DNA of 64,000 nucleotides, taken from Alphaproteobacteria bacterium. Lineage in GTDB: Bacteria > Pseudomonadota > Alphaproteobacteria > Micropepsales > Micropepsaceae. A model generated the notes under the pieces. That model searched no databases, was not told where the DNA came from, and saw nothing but the letters and a program-made list of their open reading frames with translations. Where the stretch lies: the NCBI GenBank assembly GCA_028871345.1, contig JAGWNK010000002.1, forward strand, positions 124,001 through 188,000. Reading direction: 5' to 3'. Positions within the stretch are counted from its first letter, which is position 1. Each line of letters begins with the position of its first letter. The position numbers were made by a program, and so were the translations under genes. Shown here piece by piece: positions 43,332 to 53,295 of the stretch.

Positions 43332-44872
43332 ACAAGGCTCCCCCGGATGGAATCCACATAGGTATGGAAGAAGAACAAGACAACCAGATATCCCACGACC
43401 AACATGCCGGCGCTCATCGCGAAGAACGATGCGGCGCGGCGCGCCCTGGCGATATCGGCCGCCGTCCGAGCCACCGTGATGACACCTATGACCGGCAGGG
43501 CGATCGCCTCTGTCAGCTGGCCCACCGAGATGAACTTGCCCGACGACCTGCTGAAGAGGAACGCCGCACCGCCGCCGGCGCCGATGCCGGTCAACAGGAT
43601 CAGCAGATTGAGCAGAATGCGGTTGGGCGCGACCGGGCGGCTCGGCTTCAGGGGCGGATCGACCACGCGGAACGTGATGGAAGACTGCTGGTCGCCGACC
43701 GCGCGGGTCATGCTGGCGGCTTCCCGACGCTGCAGCAGCTTCTCGTAGTTGTCGTGCAGAACCGTGTAGTCGCGATCCAGGCCTTCATACTGGCGTTGCA
43801 CACCGATCGCCGTCGCGGCGGTCTTCTCCGCGTCGTCGAGATGCTTCTGGGCGGTGGAGAGATGCTCGCGCGCAACCGCAACGGCGATCTCCTCGTCCGC
43901 CAGCTTGGTGCGCAGCATGATGTAGGCCGGATTGGACACCTGCGAGTCGCCGATGGCGGCAGCGGAAGGCTTCGCGATATCGGACTCGAGCTTGGCGATG
44001 AGCTGCTTCTCGGCCACGACATCGGGGTAGCTGTCGGTGTAATGAGCGCGCAGCTCGTCGAGCTTGGCGCGCGCCTCAGCGAGCTGGGCGCGCTTGTTGG
44101 GCGGCGCACCGGTCCCGCCGATGACCACCGGCGCCGGAGAATCGATGTCGATCAGCGCCGGCGTGGTTGCAATCTGCCCCTGCAGGCTGTTGCGCCGGGA
44201 AACGGCGTCGTCGAGCTCAGACTGCGCCTGCACCACCGCCGTCTTGGCCGTCACGATGTCGTTGCTGGAGGCGAAGAAGGCGAGATGACTGGTCTTGAAG
44301 TCGGCCCGCCGCTGGTCGGCCTCCTGCAGCTTGCGCTCGTATTCGGCGATCTGGTTGTCGAGGAAGCCGCTGGCGTCGTCGGTGTCGCGACGATCCAGGC
44401 CGATATTCGAATCCACGAGCACCGACAGCAGCGCCTGGTCGACCGCCTGGGCCGTCGCCGGATCACTGTCGGAATAGCTGATGGCGTAGAGATTCTTGGT
44501 GCCGAGATCGCGCAGCTGCACGTTCTTGACGATGGCCCCGATCGCGTCGTGCATCTCGCCGCGCGACATATGCGCCGCGTTCGGATTGGTCACCCGGACC
44601 ACGCGTTCGACGTTGGGATCGGTCAGCAGCGTATGCAGCATCACGCTGATCTGCTGGGCCGTGTCGGTCTCCACTGTGAGACCGTTGAGCAACGGCCGCA
44701 GCAGCGAATCCGTGTCGATGTAGACCTTCGCTTCCGACTGGTAGGTGTTGGGTATGGCCGCGACGCCGAGCCAGCCCACAACGCAGACGACCCAAGCGGT
44801 CGCCAAACCCCACCAACGGTATTGCCAAACGCCGCTCAGAACGCTGAGCAGCTGAAGCCTCCAGCCCTGCAT
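43328..44872 (-). CDS. XrtA-associated polysaccharide chain-length determinant
   Basis: A 514-residue Wzc/GumC-type copolymerase (TIGR03007). An N-terminal Wzz domain with a membrane helix (ATAWVVCVVGWLGVAAI) is followed by a long periplasmic coiled-coil region and a second helix near the end (ILLNLLILLTGIGAGGG and a final FAMSAGMLVVGYLVV). It sets polymer length with the kinase. ATG 44872 has AAGGGA six bases upstream and starts MQGWRLQ; a start 18 codons earlier lacks a site. First gene of the leftward operon. Confidence 0.92.
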   Translation of the reverse strand: MQGWRLQLLSVLSGVWQYRWWGLATAWVVCVVGWLGVAAIPNTYQSEAKVYIDTDSLLRPLLNGLTVETDTAQQISVMLHTLLTDPNVERVVRVTNPNAAHMSRGEMHDAIGAIVKNVQLRDLGTKNLYAISYSDSDPATAQAVDQALLSVLVDSNIGLDRRDTDDASGFLDNQIAEYERKLQEADQRRADFKTSHLAFFASSNDIVTAKTAVVQAQSELDDAVSRRNSLQGQIATTPALIDIDSPAPVVIGGTGAPPNKRAQLAEARAKLDELRAHYTDSYPDVVAEKQLIAKLESDIAKPSAAAIGDSQVSNPAYIMLRTKLADEEIAVAVAREHLSTAQKHLDDAEKTAATAIGVQRQYEGLDRDYTVLHDNYEKLLQRREAASMTRAVGDQQSSITFRVVDPPLKPSRPVAPNRILLNLLILLTGIGAGGGAAFLFSRSSGKFISVGQLTEAIALPVIGVITVARTAADIARARRAASFFAMSAGMLVVGYLVVLFFFHTYVDSIRGSLV

Positions 44873-45224
44873 GCCTGTTCCCTTATCCCGCTCCGTATGC
44901 TGACGGCCCCCTGCGCTCTCGGGCACCCCTTATGCGACCGTTACTTGTGAATGGAGGCGAATAAATCTTATACTAATTCTATGCTCTCCTCAAGTAAGAG
45001 CACGAGTGCAGTTAATGTCTCACTTCTACGCTCGGTGATAACGCCAAGGCCTTCAAGTCCGAACTCGCTGTCAAACATCAACGACCCGCAACGTCATGGT
45101 TGGATATGTGGCTTGGCAGGCGAGCGAAAATGATCGATGCCTGGGCACGTGCGGGCGCATCCGGGCCGCCGCAGGAAAGAAAAATCGTCACAATAGTTAA
45201 CGGTATTTACCGGAAATCGCCTGT
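44873..45224. other. Divergent control region between the leftward operon and the flippase gene
   Basis: About 350 bases without a convincing gene, AT-richer than the neighbours at both ends. It must hold the promoters of the leftward operon and the rightward flippase gene. I see no sigma-54 box and no TGTAA-N7-TKACA repeat here. Confidence 0.6.
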
Positions 45225-46730
45225 ATGAGCGGGGAAGTAAACGGCAAAGATCCTGGTTCCGGTTCGCACATGCTTCGCGGGTCGGTATGGATGATTGCGC
45301 TGCGCTGGTCGCTGCGCGGCATCGGGGTCGTCTCCACCATCGTGCTTGCCCGGCTCCTGACGCCGTCGGATTTCGGCGTGGTCGCCATCGCCATGATCGT
45401 GGTCGGCTTCTTCGAGATGCTGAACCGGACAGGCCAGGGCAATGCCCTGATCCGCCTGACGAACCCCACCAGGGAGCACTACGACACGGCGTGGACCATC
45501 TCGGTGCTGATCGGCAGCGCAATCGCCGTCGGCGTCGTGGCGGCAGCCCCCCTGACAAAGATCTACTTCCACGAAGCGCGCTCCGTGGTCGTCATGCAAT
45601 GCTTGGCGCTGCGCGCCCTGCTCGACGGCGCGCAGAACATCGGCACCGTCGACTTCCGCCGCGACCTGCGGTTCAAGATGTTCTTCCACTTCCAGGTTTC
45701 GACCAAAATCTTCCAGTTCGTCCTGACGATCACGCTCGCCCTGCTGCTGCGGAACTATTGGGCGCTGGTCGGCGGCATCGTGGGAGGACAGATCGCGCGC
45801 ACGGCGCTGAGCTACGTGCTTTCCTCCTACCGGCCGCGGTTCTGCCTGAAGGCGGCCCGGGAAATCTGGTCCTTCTCGATCTGGACCTTCGTGCGTTCGA
45901 TCGCCACCTATTTCCAGGATCAGGTCGACAACATCGCGATCGGCGGCATCGCCGGGGCCCCAACGATGGGCCGCTACACGGTGGCCAAGGATGTCGGCTC
46001 CAGTCCCACCGCCGAGATCACCGAGCCGATCATCGCGGCGCTCTATCCCGTGATGGCGAAGTACCAGAGCGACCCGGCGGAGCTGCGCCGGCTTTACCTG
46101 CGGACCCTGGGCTGGTCGGCCATGATCTGCGCTTCGACGGGCGTCGGCATCCTGCTGGTGGCGCGCGACCTGGTGAGCGCGCTGCTGGGGCCGCAATGGA
46201 TGACGATCGTGCCGTTCATCGGCTGGCTCGCCCTCGGCACCGCCGCGGAAACCCTGCGCAGCGGCGCCTACGCCACGCTGGACGTTCTCGGGCTGCCGGG
46301 GATCGGCGCCCGGATGCAGTGGGTCAGGCTGATCCTTCTCGCCGTCGCCATCATTCCCGTCGCCTACATCACCCGCGACCTCATCTCGATCGCCGTCGCC
46401 CGCTTCGTCATGGCGGCGCTGTTCATCCCCACTCTCTACACCGCGGTCGGCGGGCGCATCGGGGTCAGCGCATCGCAATACATTTCGGCCCTGTGGCGCC
46501 CCTTCCTGGCCACGGGCGTGATGGCGCTGGCGGTGGGCGGACTCAATCTCGTGTTTCCGACGACCGGACTGCTGCGCCTCGGCGCGGACGTCGTGGTGGG
46601 CGTCGCGACCTACGGCGCCAGCCTGCTGCTGTTCTGGGATCTGAGCGGCCGACCGATGTCCGCCGAACAGGACCTGGTCAAGCTCCTCGACCAGGGCCGC
46701 GCGCGTTTCCGCAGGCTCGCGTCAGCCTAG
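45225..46730 (+). CDS. Polysaccharide flippase (oligosaccharide translocase)
   Basis: A 501-residue MOP-superfamily exporter with about 12-14 predicted helices. The start MLRGSVWMIALRWSLRGIGV (after a short leader) and LLTPSDFGVVAIAMI are typical of the PST/WzxC group, which flips lipid-linked repeat units. ATG 45225. It is transcribed alone, opposite to both neighbours, and its last nine bases overlap the end of the convergent FemAB gene. Confidence 0.92.
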   Translation: MSGEVNGKDPGSGSHMLRGSVWMIALRWSLRGIGVVSTIVLARLLTPSDFGVVAIAMIVVGFFEMLNRTGQGNALIRLTNPTREHYDTAWTISVLIGSAIAVGVVAAAPLTKIYFHEARSVVVMQCLALRALLDGAQNIGTVDFRRDLRFKMFFHFQVSTKIFQFVLTITLALLLRNYWALVGGIVGGQIARTALSYVLSSYRPRFCLKAAREIWSFSIWTFVRSIATYFQDQVDNIAIGGIAGAPTMGRYTVAKDVGSSPTAEITEPIIAALYPVMAKYQSDPAELRRLYLRTLGWSAMICASTGVGILLVARDLVSALLGPQWMTIVPFIGWLALGTAAETLRSGAYATLDVLGLPGIGARMQWVRLILLAVAIIPVAYITRDLISIAVARFVMAALFIPTLYTAVGGRIGVSASQYISALWRPFLATGVMALAVGGLNLVFPTTGLLRLGADVVVGVATYGASLLLFWDLSGRPMSAEQDLVKLLDQGRARFRRLASA

Positions 46731-47795
46731 GCCTCGAACCAGGAACGGACCCAGGACGTTCGCCAGCGGCAGCGGCAGTCTCTTCCACAGCGCGATCATC
46801 CGCGCATATTTGGGGTTGCTAGGGTTCTTCTCGGGCAGTGCCGTTCCCGGCGCCAGCCGGTATTCGTATTCGAGCCAGCACGGCTCGAAGCCCCAGTTCT
46901 TCTTGAAAGCGAAGGCGCCCGTGCCGGCCTTGCTGCGCCCGAAGTCGAAGCGGCGGCAGCCCTTGAGCGCGGCACGGCGCATCACCTCCCAGTAGAGGAA
47001 GTCGTTGGCGCCGTTCCGGCGCGCCGCGGAGGTGCCGCCGCCGTAATAAGGCAGTACCGCATCGCGGAAATAGAAGTTCATGACGGCGCTCACCGCCGTG
47101 CCACCGTCGCGGATGACGACGATATCGCAATCGAGACCGAAGCTCCTCTTGAGGGCGGCGAAGTAGCGCTTCGGGAAAACCGGCGTGCCAAGGTTGCGCA
47201 CGCTCTCCGAGTAGACGCGGAACAGGGCATCGACGCCCTCGTCCACTTCGCTGACGAGCCCGCCCGCCAGCGTCTTGCGCACCACGGCGCGCTGCTTGCG
47301 GGGGATGGCCAGAAGATTGTCCTCGTCCTTTTCGGACAAGGCGCGCCCGAAAGTGGCGTAGAGGTCGCGCTTGACGGTCCAGCCGGGCCGCGACGCCTGG
47401 CGGCTGCGATACTCGAGAACAGGGACCTTGAGCGTGTCCATCAGGGACGTCGCCGCGCCGTCCAGCGCCGCGACCGCCTCGCCGTCCACGCCGACCGGCC
47501 CGCCCTCGACGCAGAACGGCGCGGCGATCAGCGCCTTGCCGAACAACAGGCTCTTCTGGTGCACGAGCGGCAGCAGGCCGACCATGGCACCGTCGCGCTC
47601 GGCCACAAGATAGCGCGTATCGAACCCGAATATGTCGCGAAAGACGGTGCGCCAGGCGAAGCGATGGAAGAAGGTGCCGCCGGGCGCCCCATGCACCAAG
47701 GCATCCCAGGGCGCGGCATCTGCGTCGGTGGCAGGGCGAACGATCGTCTGCCGCCCTCGCTCCTTGCCGGGACGGACATTCACCGAAATTGTCAT
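46722..47795 (-). CDS. XrtA-associated FemAB-family protein
   Basis: A 357-residue GNAT-like acyltransferase with two tandem domains (TIGR03019). Family features: GGTFFHRFAW near 40, AIPRKQRAVVRKTL, YYGGGTSAARRNGANDFLYWEVMRRA and FDFGRSKAGTGAFAFKKNWGF. Members occur only with exosortase A systems; they may transfer aminoacyl groups to the polymer or cell wall. ATG 47795 is ten bases after the beta-barrel gene. Confidence 0.93.
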   Translation of the reverse strand: MTISVNVRPGKERGRQTIVRPATDADAAPWDALVHGAPGGTFFHRFAWRTVFRDIFGFDTRYLVAERDGAMVGLLPLVHQKSLLFGKALIAAPFCVEGGPVGVDGEAVAALDGAATSLMDTLKVPVLEYRSRQASRPGWTVKRDLYATFGRALSEKDEDNLLAIPRKQRAVVRKTLAGGLVSEVDEGVDALFRVYSESVRNLGTPVFPKRYFAALKRSFGLDCDIVVIRDGGTAVSAVMNFYFRDAVLPYYGGGTSAARRNGANDFLYWEVMRRAALKGCRRFDFGRSKAGTGAFAFKKNWGFEPCWLEYEYRLAPGTALPEKNPSNPKYARMIALWKRLPLPLANVLGPFLVRGLG

Positions 47796-47805
47796 CGATA
47801 GGGTC

Positions 47806-49536
47806 TCAGATTCTGGCCTTCACGCCGATCATCAAGACGATATCCGACAGCGCGGCATTCGGCACGCCGATGAGGTTCCGGCCGTCGCGGCGGATGTAAT
47901 TGGCCGTGCCGAAAAGGTCGATGTAGTCCGACATGTGATAGAGGGCGCCGAGCTGTGCCGACAGGATGCGGTCGTGGCCTCCGAACTCATTGGCAAAGGT
48001 GTAGCTGACTTCCGCGGTTCCCTGCAGGTCCGGCCACATCTGGCGGATGGCGGCGAGCCTGCCGCCGAACATCGAGGTGCGGGTGGTCGGTTCAATCGGC
48101 AGCTTGCTCAACTGGTCCCGCACCGTGGCGAAGCCCGAGAGCGACAGCGTGGTGCGCTCCAGGGTATGCGACAGCGTCAAGCCGCCCGAACGGTCACGAT
48201 AGATGGCATTGTCGAGCGGCAAGCCGTTGGTCGGAACCAGAGACACGATGTCGGACCCGGAGGTGAGCGGCTCGCCCGAAGTCGCACCAAAATCCGACCA
48301 GCCGCTGGAAGTCGCGCCGTATTGCGACCAGCCGCTCGAAAATCCGCCGCCCGGAATGGCCGCCAGCGTCGTCAGGTTGGAGAGAAGCGAGGATTGCGGC
48401 GTCGTCACCGAATCGGTCGCGAACCCCATCAGCTGGGTCAGCGGCGACCACGCCCACTGCAGCGAACCAAGATAGCTCGTGAAGTTGTGCTGGATCCCGC
48501 CCTCGACGGTGAGGGAGAAGGTGGTGCCGTAGGTCAAGCGCACGCCGCCCAGCCCGATCGGTCCGTTGAGATCGCGAGTCAGGGGAACCGTGGCCTTGAA
48601 GTTGCTGTATCCGCCGGTGCCCACGACGGCCAGCCACCGCGTCAAGGCGTAATTGATGCTCAAAGCGCCGCCGTATTGACGGTCGGTCTGCGCCTTCTGG
48701 GACTGCTCGTCGTAGCTGCCAACGATCGTCCATTGCATCTGCGTGAAGGCGGGGCCGCTAGCGATTTTCTCGGAAACGTCGATCGACTGCGTGTTCTGCG
48801 GCAGCGCAACGGGCGGCGCAACGCCGGGGTTTCCGGTCGTCGGCCGAACGAAGAAGACACCGCCCTGGGTCGCGGACGTCGTGGATGACGCGAAATCGGA
48901 CAGGTCAAAGCGCAACTCTGGGCCGACGCTGTAACCGTATGTATCGCGTGAGTTCAGGTCCGAGATGGAGCCGCCGCCAGGCGAGATCGAACCGACGCGG
49001 GTGAGCTGCAGCGGCTCCGCGAAGGCCCGGGCGTGGACGAACAGCGTCTCGGGATATGCCTCGCCGTCCGCCGTCAGGTTCAGTCTATTCTCGATGCGGT
49101 TCAGGTGGTTGAAGCGGGCGTGATAAAGACCGGTCAATGCGTAGGCGGCGCTCGCCGTCAACCGAGGCCCCATGTACTGGTAGGCGAGATTCAACTGGCC
49201 GCGAAGATATTCATCCGCCTGGCTGACGGGGCCGCCTTGAGCATTTGAAGCATAGACCGCCGCGAGGTCGAGCCCGGCGTCGAATTGGCCTTCGGGAGCG
49301 ATGCCTTCCGTCGCTGCGCCGCGCTGCGCCCTGGAGGGCCCCGACAGATCGAATGGGCTCTGCGCCGGCGCCGTAGGCATTGTGCGGATCACGCTCGGCG
49401 TGACATCGGTCTGGCCCCATCCGGGTGACAGGGCAAGAACGGCAAAGGCCGCTGCAACGCAGCAGCCGCCTGCCGTCATGTGACGCGCCGCCCTCAACGC
49501 GTCATGCGGCACGCCGGTACCCCGCCTCGATGCCAC
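47806..49536 (-). CDS. PEP-CTERM system-associated outer membrane beta-barrel protein
   Basis: A 576-residue exported protein fitting the TIGR03016 family. The start is GTG 49536 (AAGG five bases upstream), with an ATG at 49479 as alternative right before the signal peptide (CCVAAAFAVLALSPGWG). The mature part shows alternating amphipathic strands such as LTASAAYALTGLYHARF, and ends with a typical barrel strand (IVLMIGVKARI). Contains an odd Ser/Gly/Trp insert (SSGWSQYGATSSGWSDFG). It may form or support the outer-membrane exit for the polymer. Confidence 0.88.
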   Translation of the reverse strand: MASRRGTGVPHDALRAARHMTAGGCCVAAAFAVLALSPGWGQTDVTPSVIRTMPTAPAQSPFDLSGPSRAQRGAATEGIAPEGQFDAGLDLAAVYASNAQGGPVSQADEYLRGQLNLAYQYMGPRLTASAAYALTGLYHARFNHLNRIENRLNLTADGEAYPETLFVHARAFAEPLQLTRVGSISPGGGSISDLNSRDTYGYSVGPELRFDLSDFASSTTSATQGGVFFVRPTTGNPGVAPPVALPQNTQSIDVSEKIASGPAFTQMQWTIVGSYDEQSQKAQTDRQYGGALSINYALTRWLAVVGTGGYSNFKATVPLTRDLNGPIGLGGVRLTYGTTFSLTVEGGIQHNFTSYLGSLQWAWSPLTQLMGFATDSVTTPQSSLLSNLTTLAAIPGGGFSSGWSQYGATSSGWSDFGATSGEPLTSGSDIVSLVPTNGLPLDNAIYRDRSGGLTLSHTLERTTLSLSGFATVRDQLSKLPIEPTTRTSMFGGRLAAIRQMWPDLQGTAEVSYTFANEFGGHDRILSAQLGALYHMSDYIDLFGTANYIRRDGRNLIGVPNAALSDIVLMIGVKARI

Positions 49537-49567
49537 CGCACCTTGCCCCCTCAGAGAAGGTCCGCAC

Positions 49568-50206
49568 TCAGAAGTAGGTTTGCGGAATGATGATCACGTC
49601 GCCCGGCTCCAGCGGCACGTTGGCCGACATGTCGCCATCCTTGATGAGATCGTCCAGCCGTAGACGGTAGCTCGACTGCTTGCCCGCCACGCTGCGCACA
49701 AGCGTTGCGCGATCCCCGGCCGCATAAGGCGTAAGTCCGCCCACTGCGATCATGGCATCGAGCACCGACATATTCTCGCGGAACGGCAGCGACTGCGGCT
49801 TGGCCGCTTCGCCGACCACGCGCACCTGCTGTGCATAAGTGCCGACGAACGAGCTGACGATCACGGTCACCAGCGGATCGTTCACGTATTTCTTCAGGTT
49901 CGTGGAAATATCGGCCGACAGTTCTGTCGGCGTCTTGCCGGCCGCCTGCAGGTCGCTGATCAGCGGCAGGGAAATCTTGCCATCCGGACGAACCGGCACC
50001 GTCGTGGACAGCTGGGCGTTCTGCCAGACGAAGACCTGCAGCGTATCGCCCGCACCGATCCGATATTCCGACGCGCCGCTATTCGCGGTCGGCGGCGGCG
50101 GCAGCGAACTGCTGCACCCCGCGATCACCAATGCGCTGATCAAGGCGAGGATATAAGCCACTGGCCGGCCCTTCAGACCCATGCCCGCGGAATCATGACG
50201 CCTCAT
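49568..50206 (-). CDS. XrtA system polysaccharide export lipoprotein (Wza-like)
   Basis: A 212-residue outer-membrane export protein (TIGR03027). Lipobox LVIAGC puts the lipidated Cys at residue 31; YRIGAGDTLQVFVWQN begins the Poly_export domain, and SLBB-type repeats follow, ending with LEPGDVIIIPQTYF. ATG 50206 has AGGGG eight bases upstream; a further 12 codons are open but lack a site. First gene of the second leftward block. Confidence 0.93.
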   Translation of the reverse strand: MRRHDSAGMGLKGRPVAYILALISALVIAGCSSSLPPPPTANSGASEYRIGAGDTLQVFVWQNAQLSTTVPVRPDGKISLPLISDLQAAGKTPTELSADISTNLKKYVNDPLVTVIVSSFVGTYAQQVRVVGEAAKPQSLPFRENMSVLDAMIAVGGLTPYAAGDRATLVRSVAGKQSSYRLRLDDLIKDGDMSANVPLEPGDVIIIPQTYF

Positions 50207-50601
50207 CGGATGCCCCTCTCCCAAGTCGCTGGCAGCCAGCACTGTAACCGCTGCCGCTTAATTTTTCCAAGAACGGTTCGCAATACAAAGATTAATTCGG
50301 ACGTGGCAAGTCCTTTGTGCACATATCGAATGTCGCGTGGCAGGCGCGCCACAGACCTGCCGTGGGGAGATGACGCGGAGATGACTCTCGAAGGCGCGAC
50401 CGCGCAACAGTCCGCTTTTTGAGGTTAACCCCTTGATGTGGTGCGCATGTCCGGCCGCTGAAGCTCACTTATCCATTCCGGGGCGGTTCTTCCGTCCGCG
50501 TTAACAGAGCCGCCATCATCTTATGCGACTACTTCTCAGACTAAGACGCATCTGCAGCTACAAAGACGCATGATTCGCCGACGCATCGCGAGGATGGGGT
50601 A
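50207..50601. other. Divergent control region of the export and priming genes
   Basis: About 395 bases without a convincing gene. Three GACGCAT copies (50544-50551 and 50564-50571 as AGACGCAT, 50580-50586) stand close to the glycosyltransferase start and may be an operator. A sigma-54-like TGGCAAG-N4-TTGTG at 50304 lacks the essential GC and is not counted. Confidence 0.45.
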
Positions 50602-52119
50602 ATGAGTGACGCGCTGATGAACCATGCGCCCAACAGCGCCGTCGCGCCCGCGCCCAAGGCCATCCACTCGCTCCTACCGGTTGCGTCGGGAGCGATATCC
50701 CAGAAGCGGCGGCGCTTCATGCCACCATCGCGCGTCGTGCTGACGGCCCTCGACGTGACGCTCATGGCCGGCGCCGTGGCCGCGCTCATCATGAGCGTCT
50801 GGCAGCGACTGGGCTTCGACACGCCGGAGGATGCGGCAGCGGCCACCCTCTGCCTGTCCTGGGCCCTTCTGGCATTCGCCTATGCGTCGGGCTGCTATCG
50901 ATACGACGCCCTCGTCAGTTTTTCGGTGTCGGTCACCCGCCTGGTGGTGGGGCTCGGGGTCAGTGCCTTGTTGCTCGTGCCATTGATGCATCTGGGGCTC
51001 GGGCTTCTGTCGCCCGCTCCCGCCTTCCGCAGCTTCAGCCGCTGCCTCACCATTGTCCTACTGGGCCTGGGCGCGGGCCTGTCGGGCGGCATCGTTGCCC
51101 GCATCGCATTCCTCGCCATGGCGCGCCGCCACTGGTTCCGGCGCTCGATCCTCGTCATCGGCACGGGCGTGCGGGCCCGCTATCTGCGCGACCTTTTCCG
51201 CGCCACGGACCGCCATCACACGGCCGAGCTGCACTTCGTGACCGAGGAGTATCTCGGCGGTTGGCCGCCGAGCAACGCGGCCGGCGAACCGATCGAAGCG
51301 ATCCCCGGCGTGCCGACGGTCGAGGAACTGGAATCCAGGCTCGCGATCGACCAGGTCGTCGTGGCCGTCGACGAGCGCCGCCGTCTCTTCTTCGATCATC
51401 TTCTGCCCTGGAAGGCCAACGGAATCCCGGTGTTCGATTTCAACAGCTTCGTCGAGCAGGAAACCGGCCGCGTCGACCTCAAATGGACCGAAACGGACTG
51501 GCTGCTCTATTCGGACGGATTCCGCTTCGGAACGCTCGACCGCGCCTTGAAGCGCCTCGTCGACATCGGGGTCAGCGCGACGTTCCTTGTCCTCGCCATG
51601 CCATGCCTGTTGCTGGTCGCTGCCCTGATCGTTCTCGAAGACCGCGGACCAGTATTCTACCGCCAGGAGCGCGTCAGCCAGGGCGGGCGCATCTTCCGTA
51701 TCGTGAAGTTCCGGACGATGCGAACGGACGCCGAGAAATTCGGCGCACAATGGGCGACGCAGGACGATCCTCGGATTACCGGCATCGGCAAGGTCCTGCG
51801 CCGCACGCGCATCGACGAGGTTCCCCAGTTGTTCAACGTGCTGCGCGGCGACATGTCGATGGTGGGACCGCGACCCGAACGCCCCGTATTCGTCAAAGAG
51901 CTGTCGGCGAAGATCAGGCTCTACCATCTGCGCCACAGCGTGAAGGCCGGGATCACCGGCTGGGCGCAGATCAATTATCCCTACGGAGCGTCAGTGGAAG
52001 ACGCCGAACGCAAGTTGGAATTCGATCTGTTTTACCTCAAGCACTTCAGTGTGCTACGGGACTTGGCAATCATGCTGCAGACGTTCCGGGTCCTGGTCTT
52101 CGCGCAGGGCGGACGCTGA
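50602..52119 (+). CDS. XrtA-associated priming sugar transferase (undecaprenyl-phosphate)
   Basis: A 505-residue PglC/WbaP-type polyisoprenyl-phosphate hexose-1-phosphate transferase (TIGR03013/TIGR03025). Four helices in the first 190 residues, a CoA-binding-like middle, then a membrane helix and the catalytic domain: KRLVDIGVSA, EDRGPVFYRQERVSQGG, VKFRTMRTDAE, RRTRIDEVPQLFNVLRGDMSMVGPRPE-type motifs. It loads the first sugar phosphate onto the lipid carrier. ATG 50602; start of the rightward block. Confidence 0.94.
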   Translation: MSDALMNHAPNSAVAPAPKAIHSLLPVASGAISQKRRRFMPPSRVVLTALDVTLMAGAVAALIMSVWQRLGFDTPEDAAAATLCLSWALLAFAYASGCYRYDALVSFSVSVTRLVVGLGVSALLLVPLMHLGLGLLSPAPAFRSFSRCLTIVLLGLGAGLSGGIVARIAFLAMARRHWFRRSILVIGTGVRARYLRDLFRATDRHHTAELHFVTEEYLGGWPPSNAAGEPIEAIPGVPTVEELESRLAIDQVVVAVDERRRLFFDHLLPWKANGIPVFDFNSFVEQETGRVDLKWTETDWLLYSDGFRFGTLDRALKRLVDIGVSATFLVLAMPCLLLVAALIVLEDRGPVFYRQERVSQGGRIFRIVKFRTMRTDAEKFGAQWATQDDPRITGIGKVLRRTRIDEVPQLFNVLRGDMSMVGPRPERPVFVKELSAKIRLYHLRHSVKAGITGWAQINYPYGASVEDAERKLEFDLFYLKHFSVLRDLAIMLQTFRVLVFAQGGR

Positions 52120-52143
52120 CGGCTCTCGAGCGGGCCCCCTGCA

Positions 52144-53295
52144 TTGACCGGATTGACCATCCTTTATCATCATCGGACGCGGGCCCGCGACGGCCAGTCG
52201 GTGCACATCGACGAGTTGATCCGCGCTTTGCAGGCGGAAGGTCACCGCGTGGTCGTCGTCGAACCGCGACGCGTCGAAGCCACGGCCCAGACCATCGAAC
52301 GCCAGCTCCTGCCCCGCTTCGTCTACGAACTGGCGGAGTTCGCCTACAGCTTTCTCGAGTTCGCCAAGCTGGCGGCCGCCGCCCTTCGTCACCGCCCCGA
52401 TGTCCTCTACGAGCGCGCCAACCTCTACATGCTGTCGGGACTGTGGACGGCGAAGCTCTTCCGCCTGCCCTATCTGCTGGAAGTCAACGCGCCGCTGGCC
52501 CAAGAGCGCGGCAAATTCGGCGGCCTGTCGTGGCCGCAATTCGCCGCCTGGACCGAGCGCAGCTGCTGGCGCGGAGCCTCGGTCGCGCTGCCCGTCACGG
52601 CCGCGCTGGCCGAGTTCCTGCGAAGCGCAGGCGTGGCGCCCGAGCGCATCGCGGTCACCCCCAACGGCGTCGATCTCTCCGAATTCCGGCCGCACGACAT
52701 GGCTGAGGCCAAAGCCAGGCTGGGACTCCAAGGAGCCCTGGTGCTCGGATTCGTGGGCTACGTCCGCGAATGGCATGGGCTCGACCGCATCGTCGAGCTC
52801 CTCGCCCGGCGCCCGCCGCTCGCCGACGCCAGATTGCTGGTGGTGGGCGACGGACCGGCGCGCCCGGCCCTGGAACAACAGGCGGCATCCCTCGGCATCA
52901 GCGACCGAATCCGTTTCACGGGTACCGCGCCGCGCACCGCGCTTCCCGAGCTGATCTCGGCAATGGATATTGCCCTGCAGCCGGAAGTCACCGCGTATGC
53001 CAGTCCGCTCAAGCTGTTCGAATACATGGCCCTCGGCCGAACGATCGTGGCCCCCGCCACCCCAAACATCCTCGAAGTGCTCGAGGACGGCAGCGATGCG
53101 CTGTTGTTCCCGCAAGGCGACAGCGCGGCGCTTGCCGCCGCGATCGAACGGCTTGCCGCCGACCAGGCGCTGCGCGAAAGGCTCGGCGCGGCGGCAGCGG
53201 CCAAGATCGTGGCACGCGACATGACATGGCGCGGCAATGCCCGCCGCGTGGCGGCTGCCGGCAAACCGCGCGGCGTCGCCGTAGCGCCGGCATGA
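52144..53295 (+). CDS. Glycosyltransferase family 4 protein (first)
   Basis: A 383-residue GT-B glycosyltransferase. Acceptor half up to about 190; PNGVDLSEF marks the hinge; donor half has LGFVGYVREWHGLD and LQPEVTAYASPLKLFEYMA with the conserved E-x7-E pattern. Start is TTG 52144, 24 bases after the priming enzyme. The stop overlaps the next start (ATGA). Probable role: adding a sugar to the repeat unit. Confidence 0.9.
   Translation: MTGLTILYHHRTRARDGQSVHIDELIRALQAEGHRVVVVEPRRVEATAQTIERQLLPRFVYELAEFAYSFLEFAKLAAAALRHRPDVLYERANLYMLSGLWTAKLFRLPYLLEVNAPLAQERGKFGGLSWPQFAAWTERSCWRGASVALPVTAALAEFLRSAGVAPERIAVTPNGVDLSEFRPHDMAEAKARLGLQGALVLGFVGYVREWHGLDRIVELLARRPPLADARLLVVGDGPARPALEQQAASLGISDRIRFTGTAPRTALPELISAMDIALQPEVTAYASPLKLFEYMALGRTIVAPATPNILEVLEDGSDALLFPQGDSAALAAAIERLAADQALRERLGAAAAAKIVARDMTWRGNARRVAAAGKPRGVAVAPA

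Noticed and set aside
44951-45133. 60-codon open frame in the divergent region before the flippase gene
   Set aside because: No ribosome-binding site, Ser/Asn-rich low-information sequence, and it occupies the expected promoter region.
50304-50319. Sigma-54-like box TGGCAAG-N4-TTGTG before the priming glycosyltransferase
   Set aside because: The essential GC of the -12 element is GT, it lies 280 bases from the gene, and no TGTAA-N7-TKACA repeat accompanies it.
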